Shown: positions 44,676 through 53,844 of the stretch, piece after piece
Layout: each line of letters opens with the position of its first letter
How positions within the stretch are numbered: the stretch's first letter is position 1
NCBI RefSeq assembly: GCF_043769475.1
Contig: NZ_CP171729.1
Location: forward strand, 5,704,001-5,768,000
Length of the DNA stretch: 64,000 bases
From: Allomesorhizobium sp043769475
GTDB taxonomy: Bacteria > Pseudomonadota > Alphaproteobacteria > Rhizobiales > Rhizobiaceae
Direction of reading: 5' to 3'
Program-made: the position numbers and the translations under genes
The notes under the pieces: model-generated
Databases searched by the model: none
Told to the model about the DNA's origin: nothing
Seen by the model: only the letters and a program-made list of their open reading frames with translations

Positions 44676-45497
44676 TCAGCTCCTCGCCGTGTAGCGCAGC
44701 GCCCGCGCCTGAAGCAGGTTGGTCGCCGCCAGCATCACGAATGCGGTGACGAGCAGCACCGAGGCGATGGCTGCGGCGGCTTGGTAGTCGTATTCCTCGA
44801 GCCGTATGAAGGCCAGGAGAGCGGTTATCTCTGTCTCGAACGGTTGGTTGCCCGCGATGAAGATGATGGCGCCGAATTCGCCGAGGCTGCGGGCGAAAGA
44901 CAGCGAAAGCCCGGCGAGCAGGGCAGGTGCGAGCAGGGGCAGGATGACGCGCAGGAAAATGGCGCCGTCACGGCCGCCAAGCGACTGCGCAGCTTCCTCA
45001 AGCGCCGGATCCAAATCCTCCAGCACCGGCTGCACGGTCCGGACGATGAACGGCAGGCTGGTGAAGGACATGGCGATCATTATGCCGAGGGGCGTGTAGG
45101 CGACCTTGATGCCCAGATCGCCGAGCAGCGAACCCAGCCATCCATTGGGAGCAAAGAGCGTCGTCAGCGCGATCCCGGCGACGGCGGTGGGGAGCGCAAA
45201 GGGCAGATCGACGATTGCATCTACCAAACGGTGGCCCGGAAAGCGGTAGCGGACCAGAATCCAGGCGAGCGCCAACCCGAACACCAGATTGAAAGCCGTC
45301 GCCCCGAGCGCCGCAAGAATCGTGACGCGATAACTAGCGACCGCGCGCGCCGAGGATACGATGCGCCAATAGTCTTCGGGACCAAGGCTCGCCGCCTTGA
45401 AGACAAGCGCGCCAAGCGGCAGCACGACGATCAGCCCGACATAGAGCAGGGTTATGCCGAGCGACAGCGGCAACCCGGGTAGAACGCGGCGTTTCAC
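44676..45497 (-). CDS. cysT: Sulfate ABC transporter permease CysT
   Basis: 273 residues from the GTG at 45497 (VKRRVLPGLPLSLGITLLYV). Six membrane segments, and the EAA loop DPALEEAAQSLGGRDGAIFL. Starts further upstream would run through the intercistronic hairpin, so they were rejected. Two bases separate its stop from cysW. Also called cysU. Confidence 0.92.
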   Translation of the reverse strand: MKRRVLPGLPLSLGITLLYVGLIVVLPLGALVFKAASLGPEDYWRIVSSARAVASYRVTILAALGATAFNLVFGLALAWILVRYRFPGHRLVDAIVDLPFALPTAVAGIALTTLFAPNGWLGSLLGDLGIKVAYTPLGIMIAMSFTSLPFIVRTVQPVLEDLDPALEEAAQSLGGRDGAIFLRVILPLLAPALLAGLSLSFARSLGEFGAIIFIAGNQPFETEITALLAFIRLEEYDYQAAAAIASVLLVTAFVMLAATNLLQARALRYTARS

Positions 45498-45530
45498 AAA
45501 CTCGATCTCTTTCAACAGCAAAAGCGAACA

Positions 45531-45555
45531 GGCCGGCAGGGTTCGCCTGCCGGCC
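45531..45555 (-). terminator. Intercistronic hairpin between sbp and cysT
   Basis: GGCCGGCAGG and CCTGCCGGCC are perfect 10-bp arms around a five-base loop. On the minus strand it lies 25 bases after the sbp stop and lacks a clean T tract. Such hairpins protect the upstream message or cause partial termination, giving more binding protein than permease. Confidence 0.6.
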
Positions 45556-45579
45556 TTGAACATCAATAGCGCGCAGCCG

Positions 45580-46566
45580 TCAACGTTCGCCGTAGATTTG
45601 GTCTAATAGCGCTCCGGAAGCGAAGTGCTCCTCCTGGATTTTGTCCCAGCCGCCAAAGACATCCTCGACCGTGACGAGCCGCACTTCGGGAAACTTGTCC
45701 TTGAATTGGGCGGCGACCGCCTGGTCATTCACCCGGTTGCCATTCTCGGCGAGGATCTTCTGCCCTTCCGGAGTGTAGAGAAAATCCAGATAGGCTTTCG
45801 CCAGTTCGCGCGATCCGCGCTGGTCCACCACTTTGTCCACGATTGCGACGGGAAACTCGGCCAGAAGGCTTACCGAAGGCGTCACCGCTTCGAACTTGTC
45901 CTCGCCGAATTCCTTGCGGATGCCGGTCGTTTCGGATTCGAAGGTGATCAGCACGTCGCCGATTTCACGCTCGACGAACGTCGTGGTGGCCGCGCGTCCG
46001 CCGGTGTCGAACACCGGCACATTGTCGAACAGTTTATCGATGAATTCGGCAACCTTCGCCGGATCGTCCTTGTAAGCCTCCCTGGCGTAGGCCGTGGCGG
46101 CGAGATAGGTGTAGCGGGCATTGCCTGAGGTCTTCGGATTGGGGAAGATCACCTTCACATCGTCGCGAACGAGATCGTTCCAGTCCTTGATATTTTTCGG
46201 GTTTCCGGCGCGCACAAGGAAGGACGGCAGCGAATAGAATGGCGACGCTTTGTTGGCGAAATCCTTCTGCCAGTCTTCCGACACGAAGCCGTTCTTGACC
46301 AGGAAGGCGATGTCGGTGACCTGGTTGAAAGTAACCGCATCCGCTTCCAGCCCCTCCACGATGGCGCGCGCCTGCTTGGACGTGCCTGCATGCGACTGGT
46401 CGATAGTCACGCCGGGATGGGCAGCGACGAATGCCTCGTTCACCTGGACGAACAATTCGCGTGCCACATCGTAGGAGGCGTTGAGGAGCTTGTCGGCCGA
46501 CTGCGAGTTTACTGAACTTGCGAGAAATGCGGCGAGAGCCGCTCCGACAAGCAGAAGGCGTTTCAT
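45580..46566 (-). CDS. sbp: Sulfate-binding periplasmic protein
   Basis: 328 residues with a signal peptide (LLLVGAALAAFLASSVNSQS). Conserved sulfate-binding segments: LLNASYDVARELFVQVNEAF, SHAGTSKQARAIVEGLEADA, then IFPNPKTSGNARYTYLAA and VLITFESETTGI. Captures sulfate for CysTWA. ATG 46566 after AGGAG. First gene of the operon. Confidence 0.95.
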   Translation of the reverse strand: MKRLLLVGAALAAFLASSVNSQSADKLLNASYDVARELFVQVNEAFVAAHPGVTIDQSHAGTSKQARAIVEGLEADAVTFNQVTDIAFLVKNGFVSEDWQKDFANKASPFYSLPSFLVRAGNPKNIKDWNDLVRDDVKVIFPNPKTSGNARYTYLAATAYAREAYKDDPAKVAEFIDKLFDNVPVFDTGGRAATTTFVEREIGDVLITFESETTGIRKEFGEDKFEAVTPSVSLLAEFPVAIVDKVVDQRGSRELAKAYLDFLYTPEGQKILAENGNRVNDQAVAAQFKDKFPEVRLVTVEDVFGGWDKIQEEHFASGALLDQIYGER

Positions 46567-46823
46567 GGAATTCTCCTGGAGTTGGGTAATTCTGTTCTGT
46601 TCAAAATAGGCGGCATTTGCCGATTGCGAGAGGCAGCCGTCACCCGGCGCGACGAAGCGGATGAAATTTTCATCTCCAAATAGCGCCTCCATGGGAATTA
46701 TTAACTAGCGCCGCGCGCCCGGCCGGTCGGGCGCGGCGACAGGGTGGTTGTATTCCTCTGGATATATCGCTTGACTTCCCGTAGGTTCCGGCAAGAGGCA
46801 ATGACCGCTGTAGGGAGTTCGGG

Positions 46824-47627
46824 ATGTCGCCGCATATTTGTCCGGGATGGCGATTTGCAGCTCTGATCGGCATGCTGGTAGCGGTGCTTGTGACCGCGCC
46901 GGCCGCATACCCTTCCGACAGGGTGGTCGTGTTCGCGGCCACTAGCCTCAAGAATGCGCTCGACGCCGTCAGCGAGGCTTGGCAAACCGAAACAGGCAAG
47001 GCGGCGACTGTTTCCTACGCCGCGAGCTCCGCCCTCGCCAGACAGATCGAACAGGGCGCTCCCGCCGACATCTTCGTCTCGGCCGATCACGACTGGATGA
47101 ATTATTTGGCTGAGGCCGGGCTGATCAGGCCTGGCTCCTCGTCCAACCTGCTCGGCAACCGTATTGTCCTGATCGCCGCCGCTGGCTCAGCCGTCGAAAC
47201 GAACATAGAGCCGGATTTCCCGCTCGCTGATCTTCTCGTCGGCGGCAGGCTGGCAATGGCAGACGTGAAGGCAGTGCCCGCCGGCAAATACGGCAAGGCG
47301 GCGCTCGAAAAACTCGGCGTTTGGGCCGAGGTCGAGGCCAGTGTGGCCCAGGCGGAAAATGTGCGCGCAGCGCTCAAACTTGTCGCGACGGGCGAGGCGC
47401 CGCTCGGCATCGTTTACCAGACCGACGCGGTTGCGGAACCGACGGTGAGGGTGGTCGGGCTCTTTCCCGAAGATACACATCCGCCGATCGTCTATCCGGT
47501 CGGAATTACCGCGGACTCCAGCAATCCGGACGCAATGGAGTTCGCAAAGTATCTGCGATCCGCCGAGGCGAGGCGACTGTTCGAGGCGCAGGGCTTCACC
47601 GTGCTCGCTCCTGTCGTCTCCAACTAG
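46824..47627 (+). CDS. modA: Molybdate-binding periplasmic protein
   Basis: 267 residues. Signal peptide of about 30 residues, then the ModA pattern VFAATSLKNALDAVSEAW, YAASSALARQIEQGAPADIF, VSADHDWMNYL and GIVYQTDAVAEP. Binds molybdate or tungstate for ModBC. Divergent from the sulfate operon across 257 bases. A weak ModE-like half site (GATATATCG near 46761) is upstream, too weak to call. Confidence 0.95.
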   Translation: MSPHICPGWRFAALIGMLVAVLVTAPAAYPSDRVVVFAATSLKNALDAVSEAWQTETGKAATVSYAASSALARQIEQGAPADIFVSADHDWMNYLAEAGLIRPGSSSNLLGNRIVLIAAAGSAVETNIEPDFPLADLLVGGRLAMADVKAVPAGKYGKAALEKLGVWAEVEASVAQAENVRAALKLVATGEAPLGIVYQTDAVAEPTVRVVGLFPEDTHPPIVYPVGITADSSNPDAMEFAKYLRSAEARRLFEAQGFTVLAPVVSN

Positions 47628-47635
47628 CAAGCACC

Positions 47636-48328
47636 ATGGAACTGACGCCTGACGAGTGGAATGCGGTCCGGCTGTCGGTCAAGGTCGCAGTCTGGGCCAT
47701 GCTGGGCAGCCTGCCGCTCGGCCTGCTCACGGCTTTGATCCTGGCGCGAGGGAACTTCTGGGGTAAGTCGATCCTCAACGGCATCGTCCACCTGCCCCTT
47801 ATCCTGCCGCCCGTCGTCACGGGCTATCTGCTGCTGCTGACCTTTGGCCGGCGCGGACCCGCGGGCGCATTCCTCGCCGAGCATTTCGGAATCGTGTTCT
47901 CGTTCCGCTGGACCGGGGCCGCGCTCGCCTGTGCGATCATGGGTTTCCCGCTGATGGTGCGCGCGATCAGGCTGTCGATCGAGGCCGTCGACCGGCGGCT
48001 CGAGGCAGCCGCCGGGACGCTCGGGGCCGGTCCGGTCTGGGTGTTCGCAACCATCACATTGCCGTTGATCCTGCCCGGCATAATCGCCGGCATGATCTTG
48101 TCCTTCGGCAAGGCGATGGGCGAATTCGGCGCAACCATCACCTTCGTCTCCAATATTCCCGGCGAGACCCAGACGCTGCCGTCGGCGATCTACACTTTCA
48201 CGCAAATCCCTGGAGGCGACGCGGGCGCGTTGCGGCTCACCCTGATTTCCGTGGCCATCTCGATGGCGGCTCTCATGGCGTCGGAAGCGCTGGCGCAGCG
48301 CGCCAGCCGCCGGATCGACGGCGCATGA
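47636..48328 (+). CDS. modB: Molybdate ABC transporter permease
   Basis: 230 residues with five membrane segments. The EAA-type loop DRRLEAAAGTLGAGPVWVF is around residues 119-137, and ILSFGKAMGEFGATITFVSN is a ModB hallmark. Starts eight bases after modA and overlaps modC by four bases. Confidence 0.95.
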   Translation: MELTPDEWNAVRLSVKVAVWAMLGSLPLGLLTALILARGNFWGKSILNGIVHLPLILPPVVTGYLLLLTFGRRGPAGAFLAEHFGIVFSFRWTGAALACAIMGFPLMVRAIRLSIEAVDRRLEAAAGTLGAGPVWVFATITLPLILPGIIAGMILSFGKAMGEFGATITFVSNIPGETQTLPSAIYTFTQIPGGDAGALRLTLISVAISMAALMASEALAQRASRRIDGA

Positions 48329-49434
48329 CCGTACTCGTCGATGTCAGCCACCGGCTCGGTGAGTTCCAACTGGAGGCGCGGTTTGCGAGTGCTGGCCATC
48401 TGACCGCGCTGTTCGGGCCGTCGGGATCGGGCAAGACGTCCATTGTCAGCATGATCGCAGGACTTATCCGGCCTGACCGCGGCAGCATAGCGGTCGACGG
48501 CCGTGTGCTGACCGATCGGGCGTCCGGCGTTTTCGTGCCCATGCACCGCCGCCGCATCGGCGCCGTCTTCCAGGACGCGCGTCTGTTTCCGCATATGAGC
48601 GTACGCCGCAACCTTGCTTACGGCAAATGGTTCGCGCCGGCGGGCGAACGCTACGCGGAAAGCGGTCGCATCGTGGAGCTGCTCGGCATCGGCCACCTGC
48701 TGGAGCGCAGGCCGAGCCTGCTTTCCGGCGGCGAAAGGCAGCGCGTCGCCATCGGCCGCGCCTTGCTCGCCAGCCCTCGGCTGCTGTTGATGGACGAGCC
48801 GCTGGCTTCTCTCGACGAGGCCCGCAAGGCCGAAATCATGCCCTATATCGAGCGGCTCCGCGACGAACTGAAAATCCCGATCGTCTATGTCAGCCATTCG
48901 ATCGCCGAAGTCGCAAGGCTCGCCACCGACATTGTCGTCATGTCGGACGGCAAGGTCACGGCGGCCGGCCCTACCGGCGAGATCATTCAGCGGCTCGACC
49001 TCCTTCCGGCCGAAGAACGCGGCGAGGGCGGCGTCGTGCTGGAGATGACGGTCGCCGCCCACGACATCGACTACGGTATGACCGTGCTGAAGTCGGCCGC
49101 CGGCGAGATCCGCGTTCCGCGCATTCGCGCTGAATTAGGCTCGACAGTCCGGCTCCGGCTCCGGGCGCGCGACGTCATGATCGCGACCGCCGAGCCGATG
49201 GGGCTCAGCGCTCAAAACATTCTGCGCGGGAAGATCGCGCGGATTGCCCATGCGGGCGATCCGCTGGTCGAGGTTCATGTCGATTGCCATGGACAGCAGG
49301 TACTGTCGCGGATCACTCGCCTGTCCCTCGATGCGCTTCGGCTGCATGTCGGCCAGGAGGTCTTTGCGGTGATAAAATCGGTGGCGTTCGATCACGAAAA
49401 CCTGTCGAATAGCCTTATCGGTCAAGGCTTCTGA
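48325..49434 (+). CDS. modC: Molybdate ABC transporter ATPase
   Basis: 369 residues. Walker A GPSGSGKT at 31-38, signature LLSGGERQRVAIGRALL near 132-148, Walker B LLLMDEPLASLD, switch His in YVSHSIAEVARL. The C-terminal extension (LRLRARDVMIATAEPMGLS, NILRGKIARIAHAGD) is the molybdate-binding TOBE/MOP domain that allows feedback inhibition. Confidence 0.95.
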   Translation: MTVLVDVSHRLGEFQLEARFASAGHLTALFGPSGSGKTSIVSMIAGLIRPDRGSIAVDGRVLTDRASGVFVPMHRRRIGAVFQDARLFPHMSVRRNLAYGKWFAPAGERYAESGRIVELLGIGHLLERRPSLLSGGERQRVAIGRALLASPRLLLMDEPLASLDEARKAEIMPYIERLRDELKIPIVYVSHSIAEVARLATDIVVMSDGKVTAAGPTGEIIQRLDLLPAEERGEGGVVLEMTVAAHDIDYGMTVLKSAAGEIRVPRIRAELGSTVRLRLRARDVMIATAEPMGLSAQNILRGKIARIAHAGDPLVEVHVDCHGQQVLSRITRLSLDALRLHVGQEVFAVIKSVAFDHENLSNSLIGQGF

Positions 49435-49453
49435 ACGGGAGCGCGCTACAAGG

Positions 49454-49795
49454 ATGCCTTCGCTTAGTCTACGGATAAATCTCGATCCCGAGGGCCGGAT
49501 TGGACCCGGCAAGATCGCCCTGCTTGAGGAGATATCGGCCTCGGGTTCGATCTCGGCGGCCGCACGTGCGATGGACATGTCCTACAAGCGTGCCTGGGAT
49601 CTCGTGGACGATCTTAACAGGCTGTTTGGCAAGCCACTTGTCTCTGCCCGCACCGGCGGAAAAAGCGGCGGCGGCGCAGCTTTGACGCCGCTCGGCCTTT
49701 CTGTGGTCACCCGCTTCCGCGCCATCGAGAATGCCGCGGTCGCCGCCGCCTCGCATCAATTGAAAGCACTGCAGGCGGAGATCGAAGCGGGGTAG
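49454..49795 (+). CDS. modE: Short ModE-type molybdate regulator (HTH only)
   Basis: 113 residues. The winged helix LLEEISASGSISAAARAMDM, SYKRAWDLVDDLNRLFGKPL and the Gly-rich wing RTGGKSGGGAALTPLG match the ModE DNA-binding domain. The C-terminal tandem MOP domains of E. coli ModE are absent, so it cannot sense molybdate by that route; short forms are known in alphaproteobacteria. It follows modC by 19 bases. Confidence 0.88.
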   Translation: MPSLSLRINLDPEGRIGPGKIALLEEISASGSISAAARAMDMSYKRAWDLVDDLNRLFGKPLVSARTGGKSGGGAALTPLGLSVVTRFRAIENAAVAAASHQLKALQAEIEAG

Positions 49796-49832
49796 AGTTG
49801 CAGTATTCGGGAGCTTGTATAACGCCCTCGGA

Positions 49833-49860
49833 AGATATACATTATTGACAATGTATATCT
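49833..49860. promoter_or_regulatory. Toxin-antitoxin operator, perfect inverted repeat
   Basis: AGATATACAT (49833-49842) and ATGTATATCT (49851-49860) are exact complements with an eight-base spacer, ending 12 bases before the antitoxin ATG and just ahead of its GGAGG. Fits binding of the AbrB-type antitoxin. Confidence 0.75.
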
Positions 49861-49872
49861 CCGGAGGACGTT

Positions 49873-50103
49873 ATGAAGGTTGCCAAATGGGGAAACAGCC
49901 TGGCGGTGCGACTGCCGTCAATCGTAGTGGAAGCTCTCGATTTGCAGGAAGGCGACGAGATCGAACTGCACGTTGCCGATCGACGGGAACTTGAAGTGGT
50001 TCGTAAGCCTGGGCGTGAGGAATTGATTCAAACGCTGCGGGCCTACCGGGGCCGTCTGCCTCGCGACTTCAAGTTCGACCGGGATGAAGCCAATGCCCGA
50101 TAG
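49873..50103 (+). CDS. vapB: AbrB/SpoVT-type antitoxin
   Basis: 76 residues. N-terminal swapped-hairpin DNA-binding domain: MKVAKWGNSLAVRLPSIVVE, ALDLQEGDEIELHVADRRE. The C-terminal part binds the toxin. Overlaps the toxin start, as usual for such operons. ATG 49873 after GGAGGACGTT. Confidence 0.92.
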   Translation: MKVAKWGNSLAVRLPSIVVEALDLQEGDEIELHVADRRELEVVRKPGREELIQTLRAYRGRLPRDFKFDRDEANAR

Positions 50104-50506
50104 CGGCATAGGCCGATTTCTCGATTCCAATATTCTCATCTATCTGGCTTCGGGCGATGCGGCCAAGGCCGATCGCGCGGAACAGTTGCTGCGGGACGGC
50201 GGGACCGTAAGCGTTCAGGTTCTCAACGAAATCGCCAACGTCGCTGTTCGGAAGATGAAACTTTCATGGTCCGATACACGAGACTTTATCTCGCTAATCC
50301 GCGACCTGCTCACCGTCATTCCCCTCACGGAGCCGATCCATGAATCAGGATTGCGGCTCGCAGAACGATATCAGTTCGGAGTCTACGACGGAATGATTGT
50401 GGCTGCGGCCCTCGAAGCCGGTTGCGAGGTGGTGTTATCGGAAGACCTTCAGCATGGTCTGGTGGTCGACGGTCGATTGAGGATTGTAAATCCATTTAGA
50501 GCGTGA
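50093..50506 (+). CDS. vapC: PIN-domain toxin, VapC family
   Basis: 137 residues. The four acidic PIN residues are visible: D11 (FLDSNILIYLAS), E46 (LNEIANV), D99 (YDGMIVAAAL) and D118 (SEDLQHG). Expected to be an Mg-dependent ribonuclease. ATG 50093 overlaps the antitoxin stop; the in-frame ATG at 50084 is less likely. Faces proC convergently. Confidence 0.92.
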   Translation: MPDSGIGRFLDSNILIYLASGDAAKADRAEQLLRDGGTVSVQVLNEIANVAVRKMKLSWSDTRDFISLIRDLLTVIPLTEPIHESGLRLAERYQFGVYDGMIVAAALEAGCEVVLSEDLQHGLVVDGRLRIVNPFRA

Positions 50507-50520
50507 CTGGGCGCGCAAAT

Positions 50521-51336
50521 CTACTTTCCCAATTCCACCGATCTGATCCTCGCGGCCTCGACCGCCTCCGTCACCAGCTGCTTGAGCCGGTCCTCGCCCA
50601 TCAGCACGGCGAGCGCGGCCGCAGTGGTGCCGTTCGGGCTGGTCACCTGCTGGCGGAGCACGCCCGGTTCCTCATGGCTTTCGGCTGCCAGCGAAGCTGC
50701 CCCGTAGACGGTCTGCATGGCCAGCAGTTTCGCCGTCTCCGTCGGCAACCCTGCGCTTTCTGCGGCCGCCGTCAGGCACTCGATGAAATGAAAAATGTAG
50801 GCCGGGCCGGAACCGGATACGGCGGTCACCGCGTCCATCAGGCTTTCATCCTCGATGGAAGCGACCTCGCCGCTGGCCGAAAGCAGGTCGGCGACGAATT
50901 TGCGGGCGTCGTCCGAAACGCGTTCGTTGGCGAACATGACCATCATGCCCTTGCCGATCGCAGCCGGTGTGTTGGGCATGCAGCGGACGATCGGCGCGCT
51001 TTTCCCGAGTATCTCCTCGAACGTCGCTATTGCTGTTCCGGCGGCGATGCTGAGGAACGTCGTGCGGCCGTCGCCGAAGCGTCGGTAGCCGGCTGTCACC
51101 TCGCGTATCACCTGCGGCTTCACGGCCAGCACGATCAAGGCAGGGACGGCGCCTGTGGGAATTTCGCCGACGTCGCTGCCTACCCCGCTGCCGAGCGCCT
51201 TGGCCCGCGCCCGCAATTCCGCGTTGGGTTCGATGACGAAGGTCTCGTCTGCCCTGAGCTTGCCCGATTTAAGCCAGCCCGAGAGCATGGCGTATCCCAT
51301 GTTGCCGCAACCGGCGAGCGCTACTTTCACAGTCAT
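50521..51336 (-). CDS. proC: Pyrroline-5-carboxylate reductase
   Basis: 271 residues. NADP-binding Rossmann start VALAGCGNMGYAML (residues 5-18), VLAVKPQV, RCMPNTPAAIGKGMM, and the substrate-side AVSGSGPAYIFHFIECLTAA with the closing TSPNGTTAAAL. Final step of proline synthesis, reducing pyrroline-5-carboxylate. Confidence 0.95.
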   Translation of the reverse strand: MTVKVALAGCGNMGYAMLSGWLKSGKLRADETFVIEPNAELRARAKALGSGVGSDVGEIPTGAVPALIVLAVKPQVIREVTAGYRRFGDGRTTFLSIAAGTAIATFEEILGKSAPIVRCMPNTPAAIGKGMMVMFANERVSDDARKFVADLLSASGEVASIEDESLMDAVTAVSGSGPAYIFHFIECLTAAAESAGLPTETAKLLAMQTVYGAASLAAESHEEPGVLRQQVTSPNGTTAAALAVLMGEDRLKQLVTEAVEAARIRSVELGK

Positions 51337-51394
51337 TTCCGAGCCTCCGTCTGCCTCCGTTTAGACGGTCCGGCACTCATACGAAAGAGGCTGA

Positions 51395-52711
51395 TCAGTC
51401 CGGGTTAGAGGCCTTGAGCGGGAAACGGGCGGTAAGCCTCAGCCCGATGACACTGAACACGAAGAACAGCCAAACCGGGTCGGCTCGCCGGAAGAAAAAG
51501 CTTTCCAGGAACGAGTTTAGCGCCGTGAACAGCAGGATCATCATGAAGAGATCGCCGAGGAAGATGTTCTCCTTGCGCAGCGGTATGCGCATGTAGTCGC
51601 GCAACGGTGCGATCAGGAACGCCCATATGGCGACGAACATGGCGGGCAAGCCCATGATCACGGCGATATCGAGATAGCCATTGTGGCCATGGACGATGCC
51701 GCGCACATCCCATGCGCGGTCGAAGGGCTGGGCCGTGCTGGTCACCGCATCGGTGCCCCAGAAGCTGTTATAGCCGTAGCCCGTCCAGGGGCGTCTGGCG
51801 ATCATCTCGCCGACGAACTCCCAGAGCGTCGTTCGCCCCGTATAGGTGAGGTCGGGGAAATGCTCCGCGGCAAGCTGCTTCAGCGGATCGATGAAGACGA
51901 TGCCCAGCGTGGCGAGCGCCGTGCAGATCATGGCGAGCGCAAACAAAAGCGGCGTTATCAGCCGCATCCCGAACAGGCTGGGCACTACGACGACCAGGAT
52001 AGATGCCGGCACCAGACCAGCCGTCGTCTTGGAGCCGGTGTTGATCATGAAAACCATCGCGCTGGCAAATAGCAGAACGCCTGTCGCCTTCCAGCCGCGG
52101 CGGAAGAGATAAAGCCCTCCGAAGCTTAGGCAGGCCATCACCGGGCCGGCGATGTTCTTGTGGCTGAAGACGCCGCGCCAGAGTCCTGCATGCTCGGCCT
52201 CGATGGAATCAGCCGTGTGCATGGCGTCGCTCGGGAATATTACCAGGCCAGCGAAGCTCAGCCCGATGACGAACAGCCCCGCCACCGCAATGACGGTCGA
52301 AAACGCGTCGGCGTCGCGCGGGATCGCCAGCACGGTCGCCATCGTCAGAATGCCGATCAGCGTGAAGGAGGCGGCGCGCATCGCGGCATCCGGGTCGGTT
52401 GCGTTGAATGCCGAAAGCAGCAGGAAGCCGATCATCAGCAGGAAGGCCGGGCTGAATAAGGCACTGACGACCCGCGGATTGGCGAAGGCCGCCAGCGAGA
52501 AGATCGACAGCGCGCCCAGCGAACCGAAACCGAGCTGATTGACGATGTCGCCGCCATCGCCGACGGTCGTGGCCGCTGGCTGGAATGGCTTGAACGACAC
52601 CATTGCGATGGTCAGCAGGATCGTCGCGATCGCCGTGGCTATGCCGCTCCGCGAGAACGCAGCCGTGATCGGCGCCGCGTCAGTTCTTCTCGGGCTGACG
52701 GTATTGTTCAT
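51395..52711 (-). CDS. O-antigen ligase / Wzy-like polysaccharide polymerase
   Basis: About 438 residues from ATG 52711, with 10 to 12 hydrophobic segments. The Wzy_C/O-antigen ligase loop is recognisable: WRGVFSHKNIAGPVMA and, later, YTGRTTLWEFVGEMIARRPW, GYGYNSFWGTD and HGHNGYLDIAVIMGL. It resembles ExoQ-type exopolysaccharide polymerases. The start overlaps the end of the glycosyltransferase gene by 32 bases. Confidence 0.88.
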   Translation of the reverse strand: MNNTVSPRRTDAAPITAAFSRSGIATAIATILLTIAMVSFKPFQPAATTVGDGGDIVNQLGFGSLGALSIFSLAAFANPRVVSALFSPAFLLMIGFLLLSAFNATDPDAAMRAASFTLIGILTMATVLAIPRDADAFSTVIAVAGLFVIGLSFAGLVIFPSDAMHTADSIEAEHAGLWRGVFSHKNIAGPVMACLSFGGLYLFRRGWKATGVLLFASAMVFMINTGSKTTAGLVPASILVVVVPSLFGMRLITPLLFALAMICTALATLGIVFIDPLKQLAAEHFPDLTYTGRTTLWEFVGEMIARRPWTGYGYNSFWGTDAVTSTAQPFDRAWDVRGIVHGHNGYLDIAVIMGLPAMFVAIWAFLIAPLRDYMRIPLRKENIFLGDLFMMILLFTALNSFLESFFFRRADPVWLFFVFSVIGLRLTARFPLKASNPD

Positions 52712-53693
52712 TGGCATATCCGAACTCGGCCAGAACCCGGCCGAGCGCGACATGGATCGGATAGACGCCGATCGCCGGCGAGCCCGTGGTGGCCAACCTG
52801 GCCAGCGCCCGGAACGGCGAAGCAGCCAGCAGCGCCAGGCTTTTTACAAGCACCCGGATATTAGCGAGCGGCGTGCCGGCGCGCTTCTTTTTCTCGACCA
52901 GCGTGGAGATGACTCCGTTGCGCAAGCTGCGGGCGCGGATCCAGTCTGCTTCGAGCCGGCGCGGTGGAACCGCTTCGTGCACCGGTGCCTCGGCGCACCA
53001 GGCGAGCTTGAAGCCGCGCTGCGCCGTCCGGCTCAGGAAGTCGGAATCGCCGCCGCCCATGAAATTGAATTTGAGGTCTAGGAACGGCGAGCCCATTGTC
53101 GCCAGCACGTGCCGGCCGATAAGCAGATTGCCTGACGAAAAGAGCGCGCCGACCCTTCCGCTCTTCGTATGGGGCGGTGCGAAAACTGGATGTTCGGCCC
53201 ATTTGGCGTGTTCAACGCTGGCGAAGACCGGAACCTGCGGCCCGCCGACGATATCCGCCTCATGTTTCTCTGAAGCGGCGCACATGTTTTCCAGCCAGTT
53301 TCTGTCAGCGATCTCGTCATCATCGATCACAAGCAAATATCTGAAACTCGGAAAATGCATCACGGCGGTCTGCCAACCGGCATTGTAGGCGCTGCAATTG
53401 CCGCGCTCATGCGCGATGATGACCATTCCCTCCAGCGCGCCCGTCTCGAAAAGCGGCAGCGCGGCGTTGGCGCCCTCGCGCGCTTCCGCCTCGTTTTCCA
53501 TGACGATCACCGCGAACCGGCGCGTGGTTTCCTGCTGCCGCAGCGATTCCAGCGTGGCCAGCAACTGCTCTGGACGACGGAATGTCGGCACAGTCACGAC
53601 GGCCTCGACCGCCTCCGGAACAAGTCCCGGAGACCGGCCGGCTATCGAAACCGGTCCATCTTTCTGCAAAGGCTTCATGCGAACGTCCGTCAC
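52680..53693 (-). CDS. Family 2 glycosyltransferase
   Basis: 337 residues. GT-A fold: VVTVPTFRRPEQLLATLESL at about residue 33, the metal-binding DDD in YLLVIDDDEIADRNW, and the acceptor-side GGGDSDFLSRTAQRG. Cytoplasmic enzyme adding a sugar to a lipid-linked repeat unit; the specific sugar is unknown. Resembles ExoM-like enzymes. Confidence 0.88.
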   Translation of the reverse strand: MTDVRMKPLQKDGPVSIAGRSPGLVPEAVEAVVTVPTFRRPEQLLATLESLRQQETTRRFAVIVMENEAEAREGANAALPLFETGALEGMVIIAHERGNCSAYNAGWQTAVMHFPSFRYLLVIDDDEIADRNWLENMCAASEKHEADIVGGPQVPVFASVEHAKWAEHPVFAPPHTKSGRVGALFSSGNLLIGRHVLATMGSPFLDLKFNFMGGGDSDFLSRTAQRGFKLAWCAEAPVHEAVPPRRLEADWIRARSLRNGVISTLVEKKKRAGTPLANIRVLVKSLALLAASPFRALARLATTGSPAIGVYPIHVALGRVLAEFGYANEQYRQPEKN

Positions 53694-53844
53694 TGCCTGG
53701 CTCTCGATAGCACCGGCCGCGATAAGGATTCGTTAAACACCTTTGGCGGATGGCTGTCTGGGCGCCGCCGTTTTGTTCCCGCCGAGCCGGCTTTTAAGCA
53801 AGGCTTCACTGGGTTTGGCTATTCGACATCTCAGGATAGGTGAG

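Noticed and set aside
46751..46771. ModE-type operator upstream of modA
   Set aside because: Only one half site (GATATATCG) is visible; the second arm does not match well enough.
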